From: Chryseobacterium gleum | GTDB taxonomy: Bacteria > Bacteroidota > Bacteroidia > Flavobacteriales_D > Crocinitomicaceae | Assembly: GCA_945888625.1 (NCBI GenBank) | Contig: CAMDAH010000009.1 | Span: forward strand, 1 to 64,000 | Length of the DNA: 64,000 nucleotides | Reading direction: 5' to 3' | Part shown: positions 29,863 through 38,366 of the stretch, piece after piece | How the letters are laid out: every line of letters starts with the position of its first letter | Numbering within the stretch: the first letter of the stretch is position 1 | Notes under the pieces: generated by a model | Seen by the model: the letters and a program-made list of their open reading frames with translations, nothing else | Told to the model about the DNA's origin: nothing | The model's database searches: none | Translations under genes and position numbers: made by a program

Positions 29863-30429
29863 TTAATGTAATTTTGCTTGTACTAAGTTAATGAATTCTT
29901 TTCTTGTAGATTCATTATTCATAAAAATACCTGTAAATGCACTCGTGGTGGTAACGGAATTTTGTTTCTGAACGCCTCGCATTTGCATGCACATGTGACA
30001 ACATTCAATTACAACAGCTACTCCTTTTGGTTCTAAAGTGCGTTGCACACAATCTCTGATCTCAATTGTAAGTCTTTCTTGCACTTGTAAACGTCTTGAA
30101 TAAGCATCTACAACGCGAGGAATTTTGCTAAGACCAACAATTTTTCCATTTGGTATGTAGGCCACATGCGCTTTGCCAAAAAATGGCAACATGTGGTGTT
30201 CGCACATCGAGTAAACTTCAATGTCTTTAACAATAACCATTTCTGAGTAAGCTTCATGAAAAATAGCTTTTTTGATTAAATCGTCTGGATTCAGGTCATA
30301 GCCCGCCATCAAGAATGCCATCGATTTAGCAACGCGCTCCGGCGTTTTAACAAGTCCTTCACGGTTTATATCTTCCCCCAATAATTCAATTATTTCTTTG
30401 TAATTCTGTTCAAGTTTAGTTTGTTTCAA
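29863..30429 (-). CDS. folE: GTP cyclohydrolase I
   Basis: The 188-residue enzyme opens GTP to 7,8-dihydroneopterin triphosphate, the entry to folate and the first step of queuosine synthesis. The zinc-binding cysteine and histidine are in [15 protein letters not shown], the second cysteine in [14 protein letters not shown], and [17 protein letters not shown] is a conserved active-site segment. Length is typical. The 6-pyruvoyl-tetrahydropterin synthase gene is 40 bp upstream on the same strand, a pairing that fits queuosine or pterin synthesis. Confidence 0.96.
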   Translation of the reverse strand: MKQTKLEQNYKEIIELLGEDINREGLVKTPERVAKSMAFLMAGYDLNPDDLIKKAIFHEAYSEMVIVKDIEVYSMCEHHMLPFFGKAHVAYIPNGKIVGLSKIPRVVDAYSRRLQVQERLTIEIRDCVQRTLEPKGVAVVIECCHMCMQMRGVQKQNSVTTTSAFTGIFMNNESTRKEFINLVQAKLH

Positions 30430-30469
30430 TTTGAATAAGATTATTTATAATTTAAAATACAAATACTAT

Positions 30470-30901
30470 TTAAAATGGTTCTTTACCACCAAAATATTCC
30501 ACAAAATTATTTTCTGTTTCCACTAACTTTACCTTTGCAAGTTCACCGCCGCTTTGGGCAATATCATTTTCTAATTGTTTCCATATGGCAATCGCAATAT
30601 TTTCAGTGGAAGCCATTTCACCACTTAGAAAGGGTACGTCGAGGTTTAAGTTTTTGTGATCCAATGGTTCAATTACTTTTTCTTTGATTATTGCACTCAG
30701 CACTTTCAAGTTGATTACGAACCCTGTTTCAATGTTTGGTATTCCTTTTACAGTGACATATAGAACAAAATTATGGCCGTGCCAATTTTTGTTAGCACAT
30801 TTACCAAAAATGCTTTCATTTTTTTCATCAGACCAATTTGGCTGATGTAATTTGTGCGCAGCATTAAACGTTTCTCTTCTTGTAATATAAATCATTTCCA
30901 T
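30470..30901 (-). CDS. 6-pyruvoyl-tetrahydropterin synthase family protein (QueD-like)
   Basis: The 143-residue protein belongs to the PTPS/QueD family, acting on dihydroneopterin triphosphate. Zinc-binding histidines appear in ETFNAAHKLH and in NWHGHNFVLYV, the catalytic cysteine in FGKCANKNWHGH, and the C-terminal glutamate in VKLVETENN. It may make 6-carboxy-tetrahydropterin for queuosine or 6-pyruvoyl-tetrahydropterin; the FolE next to it supplies its substrate. It starts at ATG 30901 with the MtaB gene ending 5 bp upstream, and probably shares that transcript. Confidence 0.94.
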   Translation of the reverse strand: MEMIYITRRETFNAAHKLHQPNWSDEKNESIFGKCANKNWHGHNFVLYVTVKGIPNIETGFVINLKVLSAIIKEKVIEPLDHKNLNLDVPFLSGEMASTENIAIAIWKQLENDIAQSGGELAKVKLVETENNFVEYFGGKEPF

Positions 30902-30906
30902 ATTTT

Positions 30907-32232
30907 TTAATTCATATAAACGATTTCATGGACCAAGTTACAAAGCATAATTCCATTTGCATCTAGTTTAAGCAATTCTACCGCTTGAAAAGTATTGCTT
31001 AGTTGTTTGTTGTAGGGTAATTTTACTTTGATATAGTTTTCGGTGAAACCATACATAAATCCATCATCTCCCTCCTGCTCAACTAATACGTGGCGAATAC
31101 TGCCGATTTGTTGGGCGTAAAAGTTGTTTTTTTTTCGTTGTGAGAGTTGTTGAAGCATTTTACTTCGAATCCTTCTAATCTCCATTGGAACTACTTCTCC
31201 GATTTTCACTGCACTTGTATTGGCTCTTTCGGAATAGGTGAATACGTGCAAATAAGAAATATCTAAGTCACTCAAATAATTAAATGTTTCATCAAAATCC
31301 GAGGCTGTTTCACCGGGAAATCCAACAATAACGTCAACTCCAATGCACGCATCAGGGCGCAATTGTTTTATTTTTTGTACCCTTTCGGTATAAGTAGCCT
31401 TCAGGTATTTTCTTCGCATCGCAATAAGTAAGCGATCGGAACCCGATTGCAGTGGAATATGAAAATGCGGAGTGAATTTTTTTGCATCGCGCAAGCAAAA
31501 TTCTATGATTTCGTTGCTCAATAAATTCGGTTCGATGGAAGATATTCGAAAGCGCTCAATGCCCTCAATTTTGTCCATTTCCTTTATTAAGGAAAGAAAA
31601 TTCTCCTCACTACCTTGACCAAAATCACCAATGTTAACCCCCGTTAATACCACCTCGTTGACCGAAGTGGCAGCAATTTTTTTTGCTTCTTCAATTGTTT
31701 TTAATAGGCTAGCGTTCCGACTGATGCCACGCGCCAGTGGAATGGTGCAAAAAGTGCAAAAATAATCACATCCGTCCTGTATCTTAAGAAAGGAGCGAGT
31801 TCTGTCGCCAAAAGAAAAGGAAGGCTCAAATTTTTTGGTCGCTTTGATATTTTGTGAATCAACATACACGGATTGCTGATTGTCAATTTCTCTTTCAATG
31901 TGTTCTAGTACATTAAATTTTTCGTTTGCACCCAGTACCATGTTTACACCGGGTATGGCAGCAATTTCATTTGGCTTTAATTGCGCATAGCAACCTATAA
32001 TTGCTATAAAGCTTTCTGGATTTATTTTCTTGGCACGACGTACTAACTGCCTACATTTTTTGTCGGCATTTTCTGTTACTGAACAAGTATTAATAATAAA
32101 AACATCCGGACATTCTTCAAAATCAACTTTCGCATAGCCCGAGTGTTCAAACAGGCGACCAATAGTGGAGGATTCGGAAAAATTCAACTTGCACCCTAAA
32201 GTATAAAAAGCTACTTTCTTAAATTCAATCAT
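30907..32232 (-). CDS. mtaB: MtaB-type tRNA t6A37 methylthiotransferase
   Basis: The 441-residue radical SAM enzyme adds a methylthio group to threonylcarbamoyladenosine at tRNA position 37. It has the N-terminal UPF0004 domain with cluster cysteines (TLGCKLN, NTCSVT, GCYAQLK), then the radical SAM triad CDYFCTFCTIP and a C-terminal TRAM-like tail. The start used is ATG 32232; the extra in-frame codons to 32268 have no support. Family resemblance is closer to MtaB (e-MtaB/YqeV) than to MiaB or RimO. It leads a tightly spaced run with the QueD-like and folE genes. Confidence 0.92.
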   Translation of the reverse strand: MIEFKKVAFYTLGCKLNFSESSTIGRLFEHSGYAKVDFEECPDVFIINTCSVTENADKKCRQLVRRAKKINPESFIAIIGCYAQLKPNEIAAIPGVNMVLGANEKFNVLEHIEREIDNQQSVYVDSQNIKATKKFEPSFSFGDRTRSFLKIQDGCDYFCTFCTIPLARGISRNASLLKTIEEAKKIAATSVNEVVLTGVNIGDFGQGSEENFLSLIKEMDKIEGIERFRISSIEPNLLSNEIIEFCLRDAKKFTPHFHIPLQSGSDRLLIAMRRKYLKATYTERVQKIKQLRPDACIGVDVIVGFPGETASDFDETFNYLSDLDISYLHVFTYSERANTSAVKIGEVVPMEIRRIRSKMLQQLSQRKKNNFYAQQIGSIRHVLVEQEGDDGFMYGFTENYIKVKLPYNKQLSNTFQAVELLKLDANGIMLCNLVHEIVYMN

Positions 32233-32314
32233 TGTTTGCAAAATTAAAGGTATTCCATTAATTGACAAACTTATTTATTGAGTAAAAGGTGTGTTAAGGG
32301 CACAAAATAAAGAT

Positions 32315-32322
32315 TAACTTTG
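32315..32322 (+). promoter_or_regulatory. Candidate -7 box TAACTTTG before the CBS gene
   Basis: TAACTTTG matches TAnnTTTG and ends 13 nt before the ATG at 32336, in the 103-bp divergent gap with mtaB. A -33 TTTG is not evident. Confidence 0.5.
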
Positions 32323-32335
32323 TAAAAATTCTAAA

Positions 32336-33697
32336 ATGAAAGTATTCAACAATATCCTCGAAACAATTGGAAACACCCCTATTGTTAGAATTAATCGCTT
32401 GGCAGTTGGCGTTAAAGCCCAAGTTTTTGCAAAAATTGAAACCACTAATCCTGGCAATTCTGTCAAGGATCGCATGGCAATTAAAATGATTGAGGATGCT
32501 GAAAAATCAGGTTTATTAAAGCCTGGAGGGACCATTATTGAGGGTACATCGGGCAATACAGGAATGGGTTTGGCATTGACAGCTATAATCAAAGGGTATA
32601 AATTAATTTGTGTTCTAAATGATAAACAGTCGAAGGAAAAGATGGATATTCTTCGTGCCGTGGGTTCTGAAGTAGTGGTTTGTCCAACGGCTGTTGAGCC
32701 AACTGATCCAAGGTCGTATTATTCAGTATCAAGGCGCTTAGCCACTGAAATTCCAAACTCTTGGTATGTAAATCAGTATGATAATTTATCCAATCGTACG
32801 GCGCATTACGAGCAAACAGGACCTGAAATTTGGGAACAAACAGAAGGTAAAATAACGCATTTTGTGGTGGGTGTTGGCACTGGAGGAACGATTTCAGGGG
32901 TTGGTAAATACTTAAAAGAAAAGAATCCAAGCATTAAGATTTGGGGAATTGATACGTATGGCTCCGTATTTAAAAAATACAAGGAAACAGGCATTTTTGA
33001 TGAAAATGAAATTTATCCATACATCACTGAAGGAATAGGGGAGGACATATTGCCGGCAAACGTTGATTTTGATGTGATTGATTTATTTGAGAAAGTAACA
33101 GATAAGGATGCCGCAATTTACACGCGACGTTTGGCGAAAGAGGAGGGTATTTTTGTTGGGAACTCTGCCGGTGCTGCGATTAAAGGATTATTGCAATTAC
33201 AAGGGCAACTTACGGAAGATGATGTGGTGGTAGTTTTATTTCACGATCACGGCAGTCGCTACATTGGTAAAATTTTTAATGACGATTGGATGCGTGAAAG
33301 GGGCTTTTTAGAAGAAACCATTTTGAATGCTCAGGATATGGTTAATAAGCATGTAGAACGCCCACTCGTTTCTTTGTACGCAGAGGAATTGGTTTCACAT
33401 GCTATCGCTGCTATGCGTAAGTTTGGTATTTCTCAAATTCCTGTGATGAAAGATGGCGGTTTTGTGGGGTCTGTTGATGATCGAAGTGTTTACCAACTTC
33501 TTGTTGATAATCCTAATTTAAAAGATGCGCCTATATCAAGCATTATGCAAGCACCTTTTCCTTTAGTACAATTAACGACTCCTGTTGATGAGATTTGTAA
33601 ATTGATAAATCGCGAAACACCTGCTGTTTTGGTTGATTTAGGAGAGGGTAAATATCATATTGTTACTCGATATGATGTGATTTCTGCCATGTCTTAA
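32336..33697 (+). CDS. Cystathionine beta-synthase with CBS domains
   Basis: The 453-residue PLP enzyme condenses serine (or an O-acyl serine) with homocysteine or sulfide. The PLP lysine is K44 in NPGNSVKDRMA, and EGTSGNTGMGLA and GVGTGGTISGVG bind the cofactor phosphate. The C-terminal region, about residues 340-450, has two CBS modules (SQIPVMKDGGFVGSVD and IVTRYDVISAMS) that usually regulate activity. A cysteine synthase-type role is the alternative, but the C-terminal CBS pair favours cystathionine beta-synthase. The downstream metal-receptor gene begins 4 bp later. Confidence 0.93.
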   Translation: MKVFNNILETIGNTPIVRINRLAVGVKAQVFAKIETTNPGNSVKDRMAIKMIEDAEKSGLLKPGGTIIEGTSGNTGMGLALTAIIKGYKLICVLNDKQSKEKMDILRAVGSEVVVCPTAVEPTDPRSYYSVSRRLATEIPNSWYVNQYDNLSNRTAHYEQTGPEIWEQTEGKITHFVVGVGTGGTISGVGKYLKEKNPSIKIWGIDTYGSVFKKYKETGIFDENEIYPYITEGIGEDILPANVDFDVIDLFEKVTDKDAAIYTRRLAKEEGIFVGNSAGAAIKGLLQLQGQLTEDDVVVVLFHDHGSRYIGKIFNDDWMRERGFLEETILNAQDMVNKHVERPLVSLYAEELVSHAIAAMRKFGISQIPVMKDGGFVGSVDDRSVYQLLVDNPNLKDAPISSIMQAPFPLVQLTTPVDEICKLINRETPAVLVDLGEGKYHIVTRYDVISAMS

Positions 33698-33701
33698 TTA
33701 G

Positions 33702-34448
33702 ATGTCTAGCAAGACTTATAAAGATCAATTAGGTAGGGAAGTGGTACTTCCTGAGTTTCCTAAACGGGTCATTTGTCTGGTTCCTTCCATAACGGAGTTA
33801 GTTGCCTATTTTGAAATGGATACTGAAGTGGTGGGAATTACAAAATTTTGTATTTATCCAACTTCTTGGTTTCAAAGTAAAGAAAGAATTGGCGGAACAA
33901 AAAACATCGATATTGAAAAAGTAAAGTCGCTTCAACCGGATTTAATTATTGGGAATAAAGAAGAAAATACGAAAGACGATATGGAAGCATTGATGGCTTT
34001 TGCTCCCGTTTGGATGAGTGATGTCAACTCCATCGAAGATGCGAATAACTTAATTGCTTGCTTGGCAGAAATTTTCAAAAAAGAAGATAAAGGTCAAGCC
34101 TTGATAGGGGATTTAAATAATTATTTTTTGTCGCATGCCTCAGAAGGTGCAGGAAAATCAGTTTTATATTTTATTTGGCATTCGCCTGGTTTTGTTGCTG
34201 GAAAAAATACGTACATCGATTCTTATTTAACTTCCATCGGTTATCAGAATTGTGTTTCCATGGATCGTTACCCTGAAATGACTTCGCTTGGTTCCTTGTT
34301 ACCTGATGTGGTACTTTTGAGCTCTGAGCCATTTCCTTTTAATGAGACTCACGTTACTTTTTATCAGGAGTTATTTCCCAATGCTGAAATTAAATTAGTG
34401 GGTGGTGAGCGCTATTCGTGGTACGGTGTAAGAACCTTGCTATGTTAA
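33702..34448 (+). CDS. BtuF-like helical-backbone metal receptor protein without signal peptide
   Basis: The 248-residue protein has the periplasmic-binding-protein-like fold used by BtuF and iron-siderophore receptors: PKRVICLVPSITEL near the N-terminus, RIGGTKNIDIEKVKSLQPDLI in the middle and a C-terminal YSWYGVRTL. It starts MSSKTYKDQLGREV with no signal peptide or lipobox, so it is predicted to be cytoplasmic, unlike normal transporter receptors. No ABC permease or ATPase is adjacent. The last codons overlap the DCC gene start by 7 bp. A truncated or domain-repurposed relative is possible. Confidence 0.85.
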   Translation: MSSKTYKDQLGREVVLPEFPKRVICLVPSITELVAYFEMDTEVVGITKFCIYPTSWFQSKERIGGTKNIDIEKVKSLQPDLIIGNKEENTKDDMEALMAFAPVWMSDVNSIEDANNLIACLAEIFKKEDKGQALIGDLNNYFLSHASEGAGKSVLYFIWHSPGFVAGKNTYIDSYLTSIGYQNCVSMDRYPEMTSLGSLLPDVVLLSSEPFPFNETHVTFYQELFPNAEIKLVGGERYSWYGVRTLLC

Positions 34449-34849
34449 AAGATCAAGCCACACTTCCTAAAGCCGTCTTGTTTTTTGATGGTGATTGTCC
34501 TTTATGCAACCGTGTACTGACTTTTATTTTGTCGAACGAGATAAGGGCAGATTTGGTGTTTTCACCGCTTAATGCAAGCAGTAGTGAGCGATGGCGGGAG
34601 GCTCATCCCAACATGCTTATGGAGGAAGATTCCGTTTATTATTTCGATGGCTTAAATCTTTATAAAAAGTCTACAGCAGTGCTTCAATTACTTCCGAAAC
34701 TACGTTGGTATACAGGCTTTTTAAGGTTGGGGTGGTTACTCCCGCTTAAACTTAGGGATCGATGCTATGATTTTGTGGCGCTCCGTAGAAAAAGGATATT
34801 TAAAGAATGCATTATGGATACTAGATTAATGGGGAGAATGTTGCACTAA
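34442..34849 (+). CDS. DCC-family (DUF393) thiol-disulfide oxidoreductase-like protein
   Basis: The 135-residue protein carries the DCC signature, FFDGDCPLCN, near residues 14-23, which gives the family its name and resembles a CxxC thioredoxin-like site. The remaining sequence (VLQLLPKLRWYTGFLRLGWL, FVALRRKRIF) matches the family. It starts at ATG 34442, overlapping the metal-receptor gene by 7 bp and therefore coupled to it. No membrane segment is obvious. Substrate and partners are unknown. Confidence 0.9.
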   Translation: MLKDQATLPKAVLFFDGDCPLCNRVLTFILSNEIRADLVFSPLNASSSERWREAHPNMLMEEDSVYYFDGLNLYKKSTAVLQLLPKLRWYTGFLRLGWLLPLKLRDRCYDFVALRRKRIFKECIMDTRLMGRMLH

Positions 34850-34857
34850 AAAGGAGT

Positions 34858-35433
34858 TTAACGCTCTAAAGTCCGCTCAATTCCATCTATCAAAGCATGA
34901 ATCACTTTAATATGAATTTCTTGTGCCCTGTCTGCGTATTCAGAATGGGGTGCACGGATTTCTAAGTCGGCTATTTCAGCCAATTTACCGCCATCTTTTC
35001 CTGTCAATACAATTGTTTTCATGCCAAGTGCTTTCGCCGCTTGAACAGCAAGAATGACATTTTTTGAATTCCCTGAGGTGGAAATTCCGAGCAAAACGTC
35101 TTGTGAATGTCCCAAGCCTTCTACGTATCTCGAAAAGACAAAGTCATACCCGTAATCATTTGCTACACAACTGATATGTGAAGGATCTGATATCGAAACG
35201 GCCGCTAGTGCTTTTCGATTATTTCTATATCGACCACTTAATTCTTCCGCAAAGTGCATGGCGTCGCACATCGATCCACCGTTACCGCATGAAATGATTT
35301 TACCGCCTTGCTGTAAGGCTTGACTCATTATCCCGATTGCGTCTGCTATTTTTTTCATGTTCTCTGGAACATGAAAGGCCGCTAGTGTATTTTTTGCTTC
35401 TTCAAAGTGTTGATCGATTCGAGCTGTTTCCAT
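34858..35433 (-). CDS. gmhA: Sedoheptulose-7-phosphate isomerase
   Basis: The 191-residue SIS-domain enzyme converts sedoheptulose 7-phosphate to heptose 7-phosphate, the first step of ADP-heptose synthesis. SIS signatures [20 protein letters not shown] and [12 protein letters not shown] bind the sugar phosphate, and [16 protein letters not shown] near the end supplies the metal/substrate His and Glu. It pairs functionally with hldD at 24987, though separated from it by about 9 kb. The DCC gene ends 8 bp before its stop, convergent. Confidence 0.94.
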   Translation of the reverse strand: METARIDQHFEEAKNTLAAFHVPENMKKIADAIGIMSQALQQGGKIISCGNGGSMCDAMHFAEELSGRYRNNRKALAAVSISDPSHISCVANDYGYDFVFSRYVEGLGHSQDVLLGISTSGNSKNVILAVQAAKALGMKTIVLTGKDGGKLAEIADLEIRAPHSEYADRAQEIHIKVIHALIDGIERTLER

Positions 35434-35494
35434 TTTAAAAATCCTTGGTCCTCAAAAATAACAATTATTCACTGAGTTGGTATCGCTTTCTTTT

Positions 35495-35502
35495 TAACTT
35501 TG
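35495..35502 (+). promoter_or_regulatory. Candidate -7 box TAACTTTG of the SDR gene
   Basis: TAACTTTG matches TAnnTTTG, 19 nt before the ATG at 35522, in the divergent gap with gmhA. TTGG at 35477-35480 could serve as a -33 element, but the 14-nt spacing is shorter than usual. Confidence 0.45.
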
Positions 35503-35521
35503 TTTGCTTTGCATTAGGTAC

Positions 35522-36313
35522 ATGAAAAGAAATTACGATAATAAAGTCATATGGATAACGGGAGCTTCCTCTGGAATAGGTGCTGAGTTGGCTCGGCAAT
35601 TTGAACAAGCTGGAGCACGTTTAGTCTTATCTGCTAGAAACGTCAATGGCCTAAATGAATTGAAAGCTAAGCTCATGCATCCAACTAAGCATCTTGTCCT
35701 GCCCTTAGATTTAGCGAAGCCAGGTACTTTTATTGGCTTAGTTTCAACAGTAATTGATGAAATGGGTGGTATTGATGTTTTAGTTAATAATGGTGGTGTC
35801 AGTCAACGGGCCATTGCTAGAGATACGGCCATCGAGGTGGACCGTGAAATCATGGAGGTGAATTATTTTGGGCCCATGGCACTCACCAAGGCAGCATTAC
35901 CGGCCCTGAAAAAAAGTTGTGGTCAGCTTATTGTTATTAGCAGTGTTGCGGGTAAATTTGGTTTTCATTTACGTTCTGCCTATTCAGCATCCAAGCATGC
36001 TTTGCATGGTTTCTTTGAAAGTCTTGCTTTAGAGGAAAAAGATACGCTTTGCTTGACGATGGTTTGTCCTGGGAAGATCAACACTTCTATTTCCTTCAAT
36101 GCACTTAATGCGAAAGGGGAAGCTTCGCAAATCATCGATCCTAACCACATATCGGGTATGCCGGTAGAAAAATGTGTTAAAATAATCATCCGTGCAGCAC
36201 GTCGAGAAAAATCTGAAGTTTTAATGGGTGGTAAAGAGGTGCTAGCGGTTTACATTAAGCGTTATTTCCCTGCCTTTTTTCGAGCACTTATGCGAAAACA
36301 AAAACCTGCTTAA
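35522..36313 (+). CDS. Short-chain dehydrogenase/reductase
   Basis: The 263-residue classical SDR has the cofactor motif TGASSGIG (13-20), the NNGG motif at 89-92, catalytic Ser around 140-141 and YSASK with Y154 and K158. The start at ATG 35522 follows a plausible promoter. The C-terminal YIKRYFPAFFRALMRKQKP is basic and could associate with membranes, as in DHRS7-like enzymes. The substrate is unknown. Its stop is close to the convergent esterase gene. Confidence 0.93.
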   Translation: MKRNYDNKVIWITGASSGIGAELARQFEQAGARLVLSARNVNGLNELKAKLMHPTKHLVLPLDLAKPGTFIGLVSTVIDEMGGIDVLVNNGGVSQRAIARDTAIEVDREIMEVNYFGPMALTKAALPALKKSCGQLIVISSVAGKFGFHLRSAYSASKHALHGFFESLALEEKDTLCLTMVCPGKINTSISFNALNAKGEASQIIDPNHISGMPVEKCVKIIIRAARREKSEVLMGGKEVLAVYIKRYFPAFFRALMRKQKPA

Positions 36314-36315
36314 TA

Positions 36316-36939
36316 TTATCTATCCAAGATATTTATTAAGGTGTCAGCATCAATGTCATGCTTTCCATTATATTCTATGATTTCAAAATTCAATGATCTA
36401 TACTTGCTTATTTCTTTAGCTTGAGCAGCAGCGTCATAAAATTCATCGTTCTTGCCAATGACAAAGCTTCCATTTTTTATGTTAACAACTGATGATGCGT
36501 CTAGATCAGGCGGAAATACACTGGCCCAAAGAATGAGTTGATCAATGTCTTTTCTTTGTGCATTCCACCGAGCTGCAGTTGCGCCTCCTTGTGAAAATCC
36601 TAAAACCAGTAGTTCACTAAACTGCTTTTCTTTTTGCAAAAGGTCTACTAGATTATTGAGGTATTCATTGTTATCAGCAATATTATTAATTCGGTCTTCT
36701 TTTGTCATCCACGAAGCGCCCACACGGCCCGATGAACCGTTCAAATAAAAATGATGCATGGCTTCTGGTGCTACTATGAAGTAATTTTCAGGAACTTGAT
36801 GGAATTTACGAATAAAATGTTCCGCTAATTGACCATAACCGTGTAAGACGATTAGCAGTTTTGATGTTTTTTTTAAATCGCCGTGCGTAAAATAGCGTTG
36901 TGTTTTACTGGTTTTTATCTCAAAGTAATTCGGTTCCAT
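36316..36939 (-). CDS. Alpha/beta-hydrolase, phospholipase/carboxylesterase type
   Basis: The 207-residue hydrolase starts at ATG 36939; a TTG at 36969 is possible but weaker. It has the oxyanion region LLIVLHGYGQLAEHF, the nucleophile elbow GFSQGGATA, and a C-terminal catalytic histidine in NGKHDIDADT with an aspartate in IGKNDEFYD. The pattern is that of the PF02230-type esterase (acyl-protein thioesterase-like). No signal peptide is seen, so it is cytoplasmic. It is convergent with the SDR gene and divergent from the flavoprotein gene. Confidence 0.9.
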   Translation of the reverse strand: MEPNYFEIKTSKTQRYFTHGDLKKTSKLLIVLHGYGQLAEHFIRKFHQVPENYFIVAPEAMHHFYLNGSSGRVGASWMTKEDRINNIADNNEYLNNLVDLLQKEKQFSELLVLGFSQGGATAARWNAQRKDIDQLILWASVFPPDLDASSVVNIKNGSFVIGKNDEFYDAAAQAKEISKYRSLNFEIIEYNGKHDIDADTLINILDR

Positions 36940-37033
36940 GACGCTTAGCTTTGTGTTGAATTGGGGCAAAGATACTTAGAAATCCATACCATATATTCTT
37001 TAAGATTATCGCCAATTAAAGTATTTTTACAAA

Positions 37034-38245
37034 ATGAAAATTGCAATAATTGGAGGTGGGGCAGCAGGTTTTTTTTCAGCATTATCCATAAAGCAACATT
37101 TTCCGAATCATGAAGTCATCATTTTAGAAAAGACGACCAAGGTCTTGGCTAAGGTTAAAATTTCTGGTGGAGGCAGGTGCAACGTAACCAATGACCAGCG
37201 ATATTCAAAACAACTTTCTAAGCTTTATCCAAGAGGAGAAAATTACCTAAAAAAAGCCTTTGATGTATTTGGTGTAGATGAAACTTTTCAGTGGTTTTCA
37301 GAACGTGGTGTTGCCCTAAAGGTTTATCCGGACGGGTGTGTTTTTCCAGTTGCCAATGATTCTCAGGTGATCATTGATTGTTTTATGAGAGAAGCTAGTC
37401 GGCTAAAGATCAAAATTGAATACCAAGCTGCTGTTCAAGCAATACGATTGGAGCAAGATAAATTTATTCTTGAAACGAGAGAGAAAAGCTATCAATTCGA
37501 TAAGGTGATCATAACCTCAGGTGGGCAACCTAAAAAAAGTGGAATGGATTGGCTTGAAAAATTGGGGCATGGTATTGTTGATCCTGTACCTTCTTTATTT
37601 ACTTTCAATATGCCCGCGAATCCTATTACCGCATTAATGGGTAATGTGGTGGAAAAAGCGGTCGTTAAGGTGGAAGGAACAAAATTAGTTGGCAAAGGTC
37701 CATTGTTGATAACGCATTGGGGAATGAGTGGACCAGCCATCTTGCTATTATCAGCTTGGGGTGCTCGCGTATTACATGAAAAAGAATACCAATTTGCTGT
37801 GCTTGTTAATTGGTTAAACGACCAAAAAGAATATGAGCTGCAACAAGTGATTTCAAACGTAATTGCTACTCAAGGAGGTAAAATGATTGGTAATTTAAAT
37901 CCTTTTCCAATAAGTAACCGTTTGTGGCATTTTCTTCTTCAGAAATGTTCGCTCAGCTTGGAATTGAGATGGCAAGATCTAGGTAGTAAAAGCATCAATA
38001 AGATAATAAATGCGTTAATTAATGATCGCTACGAAGTGTCTGGTAAAACTACCTTTAAGGAGGAATTTGTAACGGCAGGTGGTGTAGCATTAAAAGATGT
38101 GGATATTCGTACCATGGAAAGTAAAATAGTTCCAGGTCTTCATTTTGCTGGGGAAGTTCTTGATATCGATGGAATAACAGGTGGTTATAATTTTCAAGCT
38201 GCTTGGACAACTGGTTTCATCGCTGGTAAAGGAGTAGGGGAATGA
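37034..38245 (+). CDS. HI0933/BaiN-like FAD-dependent oxidoreductase
   Basis: The 403-residue flavoprotein of the HI0933 family has the FAD-binding GGGAAGFFSAL motif at the N-terminus, the family signature VKISGGGRCNVTN and a C-terminal FAGEVLDIDGITGGYNFQAAW. Homologues are annotated as NAD(P)/FAD-dependent oxidoreductases of uncertain substrate, with one (BaiN) reported in bile-acid reduction, but that should not be assumed here. It is a single gene ahead of a TonB-dependent receptor; a 121-nt gap separates them. Confidence 0.93.
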   Translation: MKIAIIGGGAAGFFSALSIKQHFPNHEVIILEKTTKVLAKVKISGGGRCNVTNDQRYSKQLSKLYPRGENYLKKAFDVFGVDETFQWFSERGVALKVYPDGCVFPVANDSQVIIDCFMREASRLKIKIEYQAAVQAIRLEQDKFILETREKSYQFDKVIITSGGQPKKSGMDWLEKLGHGIVDPVPSLFTFNMPANPITALMGNVVEKAVVKVEGTKLVGKGPLLITHWGMSGPAILLLSAWGARVLHEKEYQFAVLVNWLNDQKEYELQQVISNVIATQGGKMIGNLNPFPISNRLWHFLLQKCSLSLELRWQDLGSKSINKIINALINDRYEVSGKTTFKEEFVTAGGVALKDVDIRTMESKIVPGLHFAGEVLDIDGITGGYNFQAAWTTGFIAGKGVGE

Positions 38246-38366
38246 GTCTTTCTAAAACTATTTTGTGTAAATTATTGTAAATTTACTTTGTGAAAAAATA
38301 CATTGGGTTTTTCTTGGGATTGTTGATTCTTGTGGTCTATACTAGTATAAATTAAAGAATATTTTA

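Noticed and set aside
38290-38355. GTG-started 21-codon hydrophobic frame upstream of the TonB receptor
   Set aside because: It looks like a possible small membrane peptide, but no promoter or clear ribosome site supports it and the stop leaves only 11 bp before the receptor; too little evidence.
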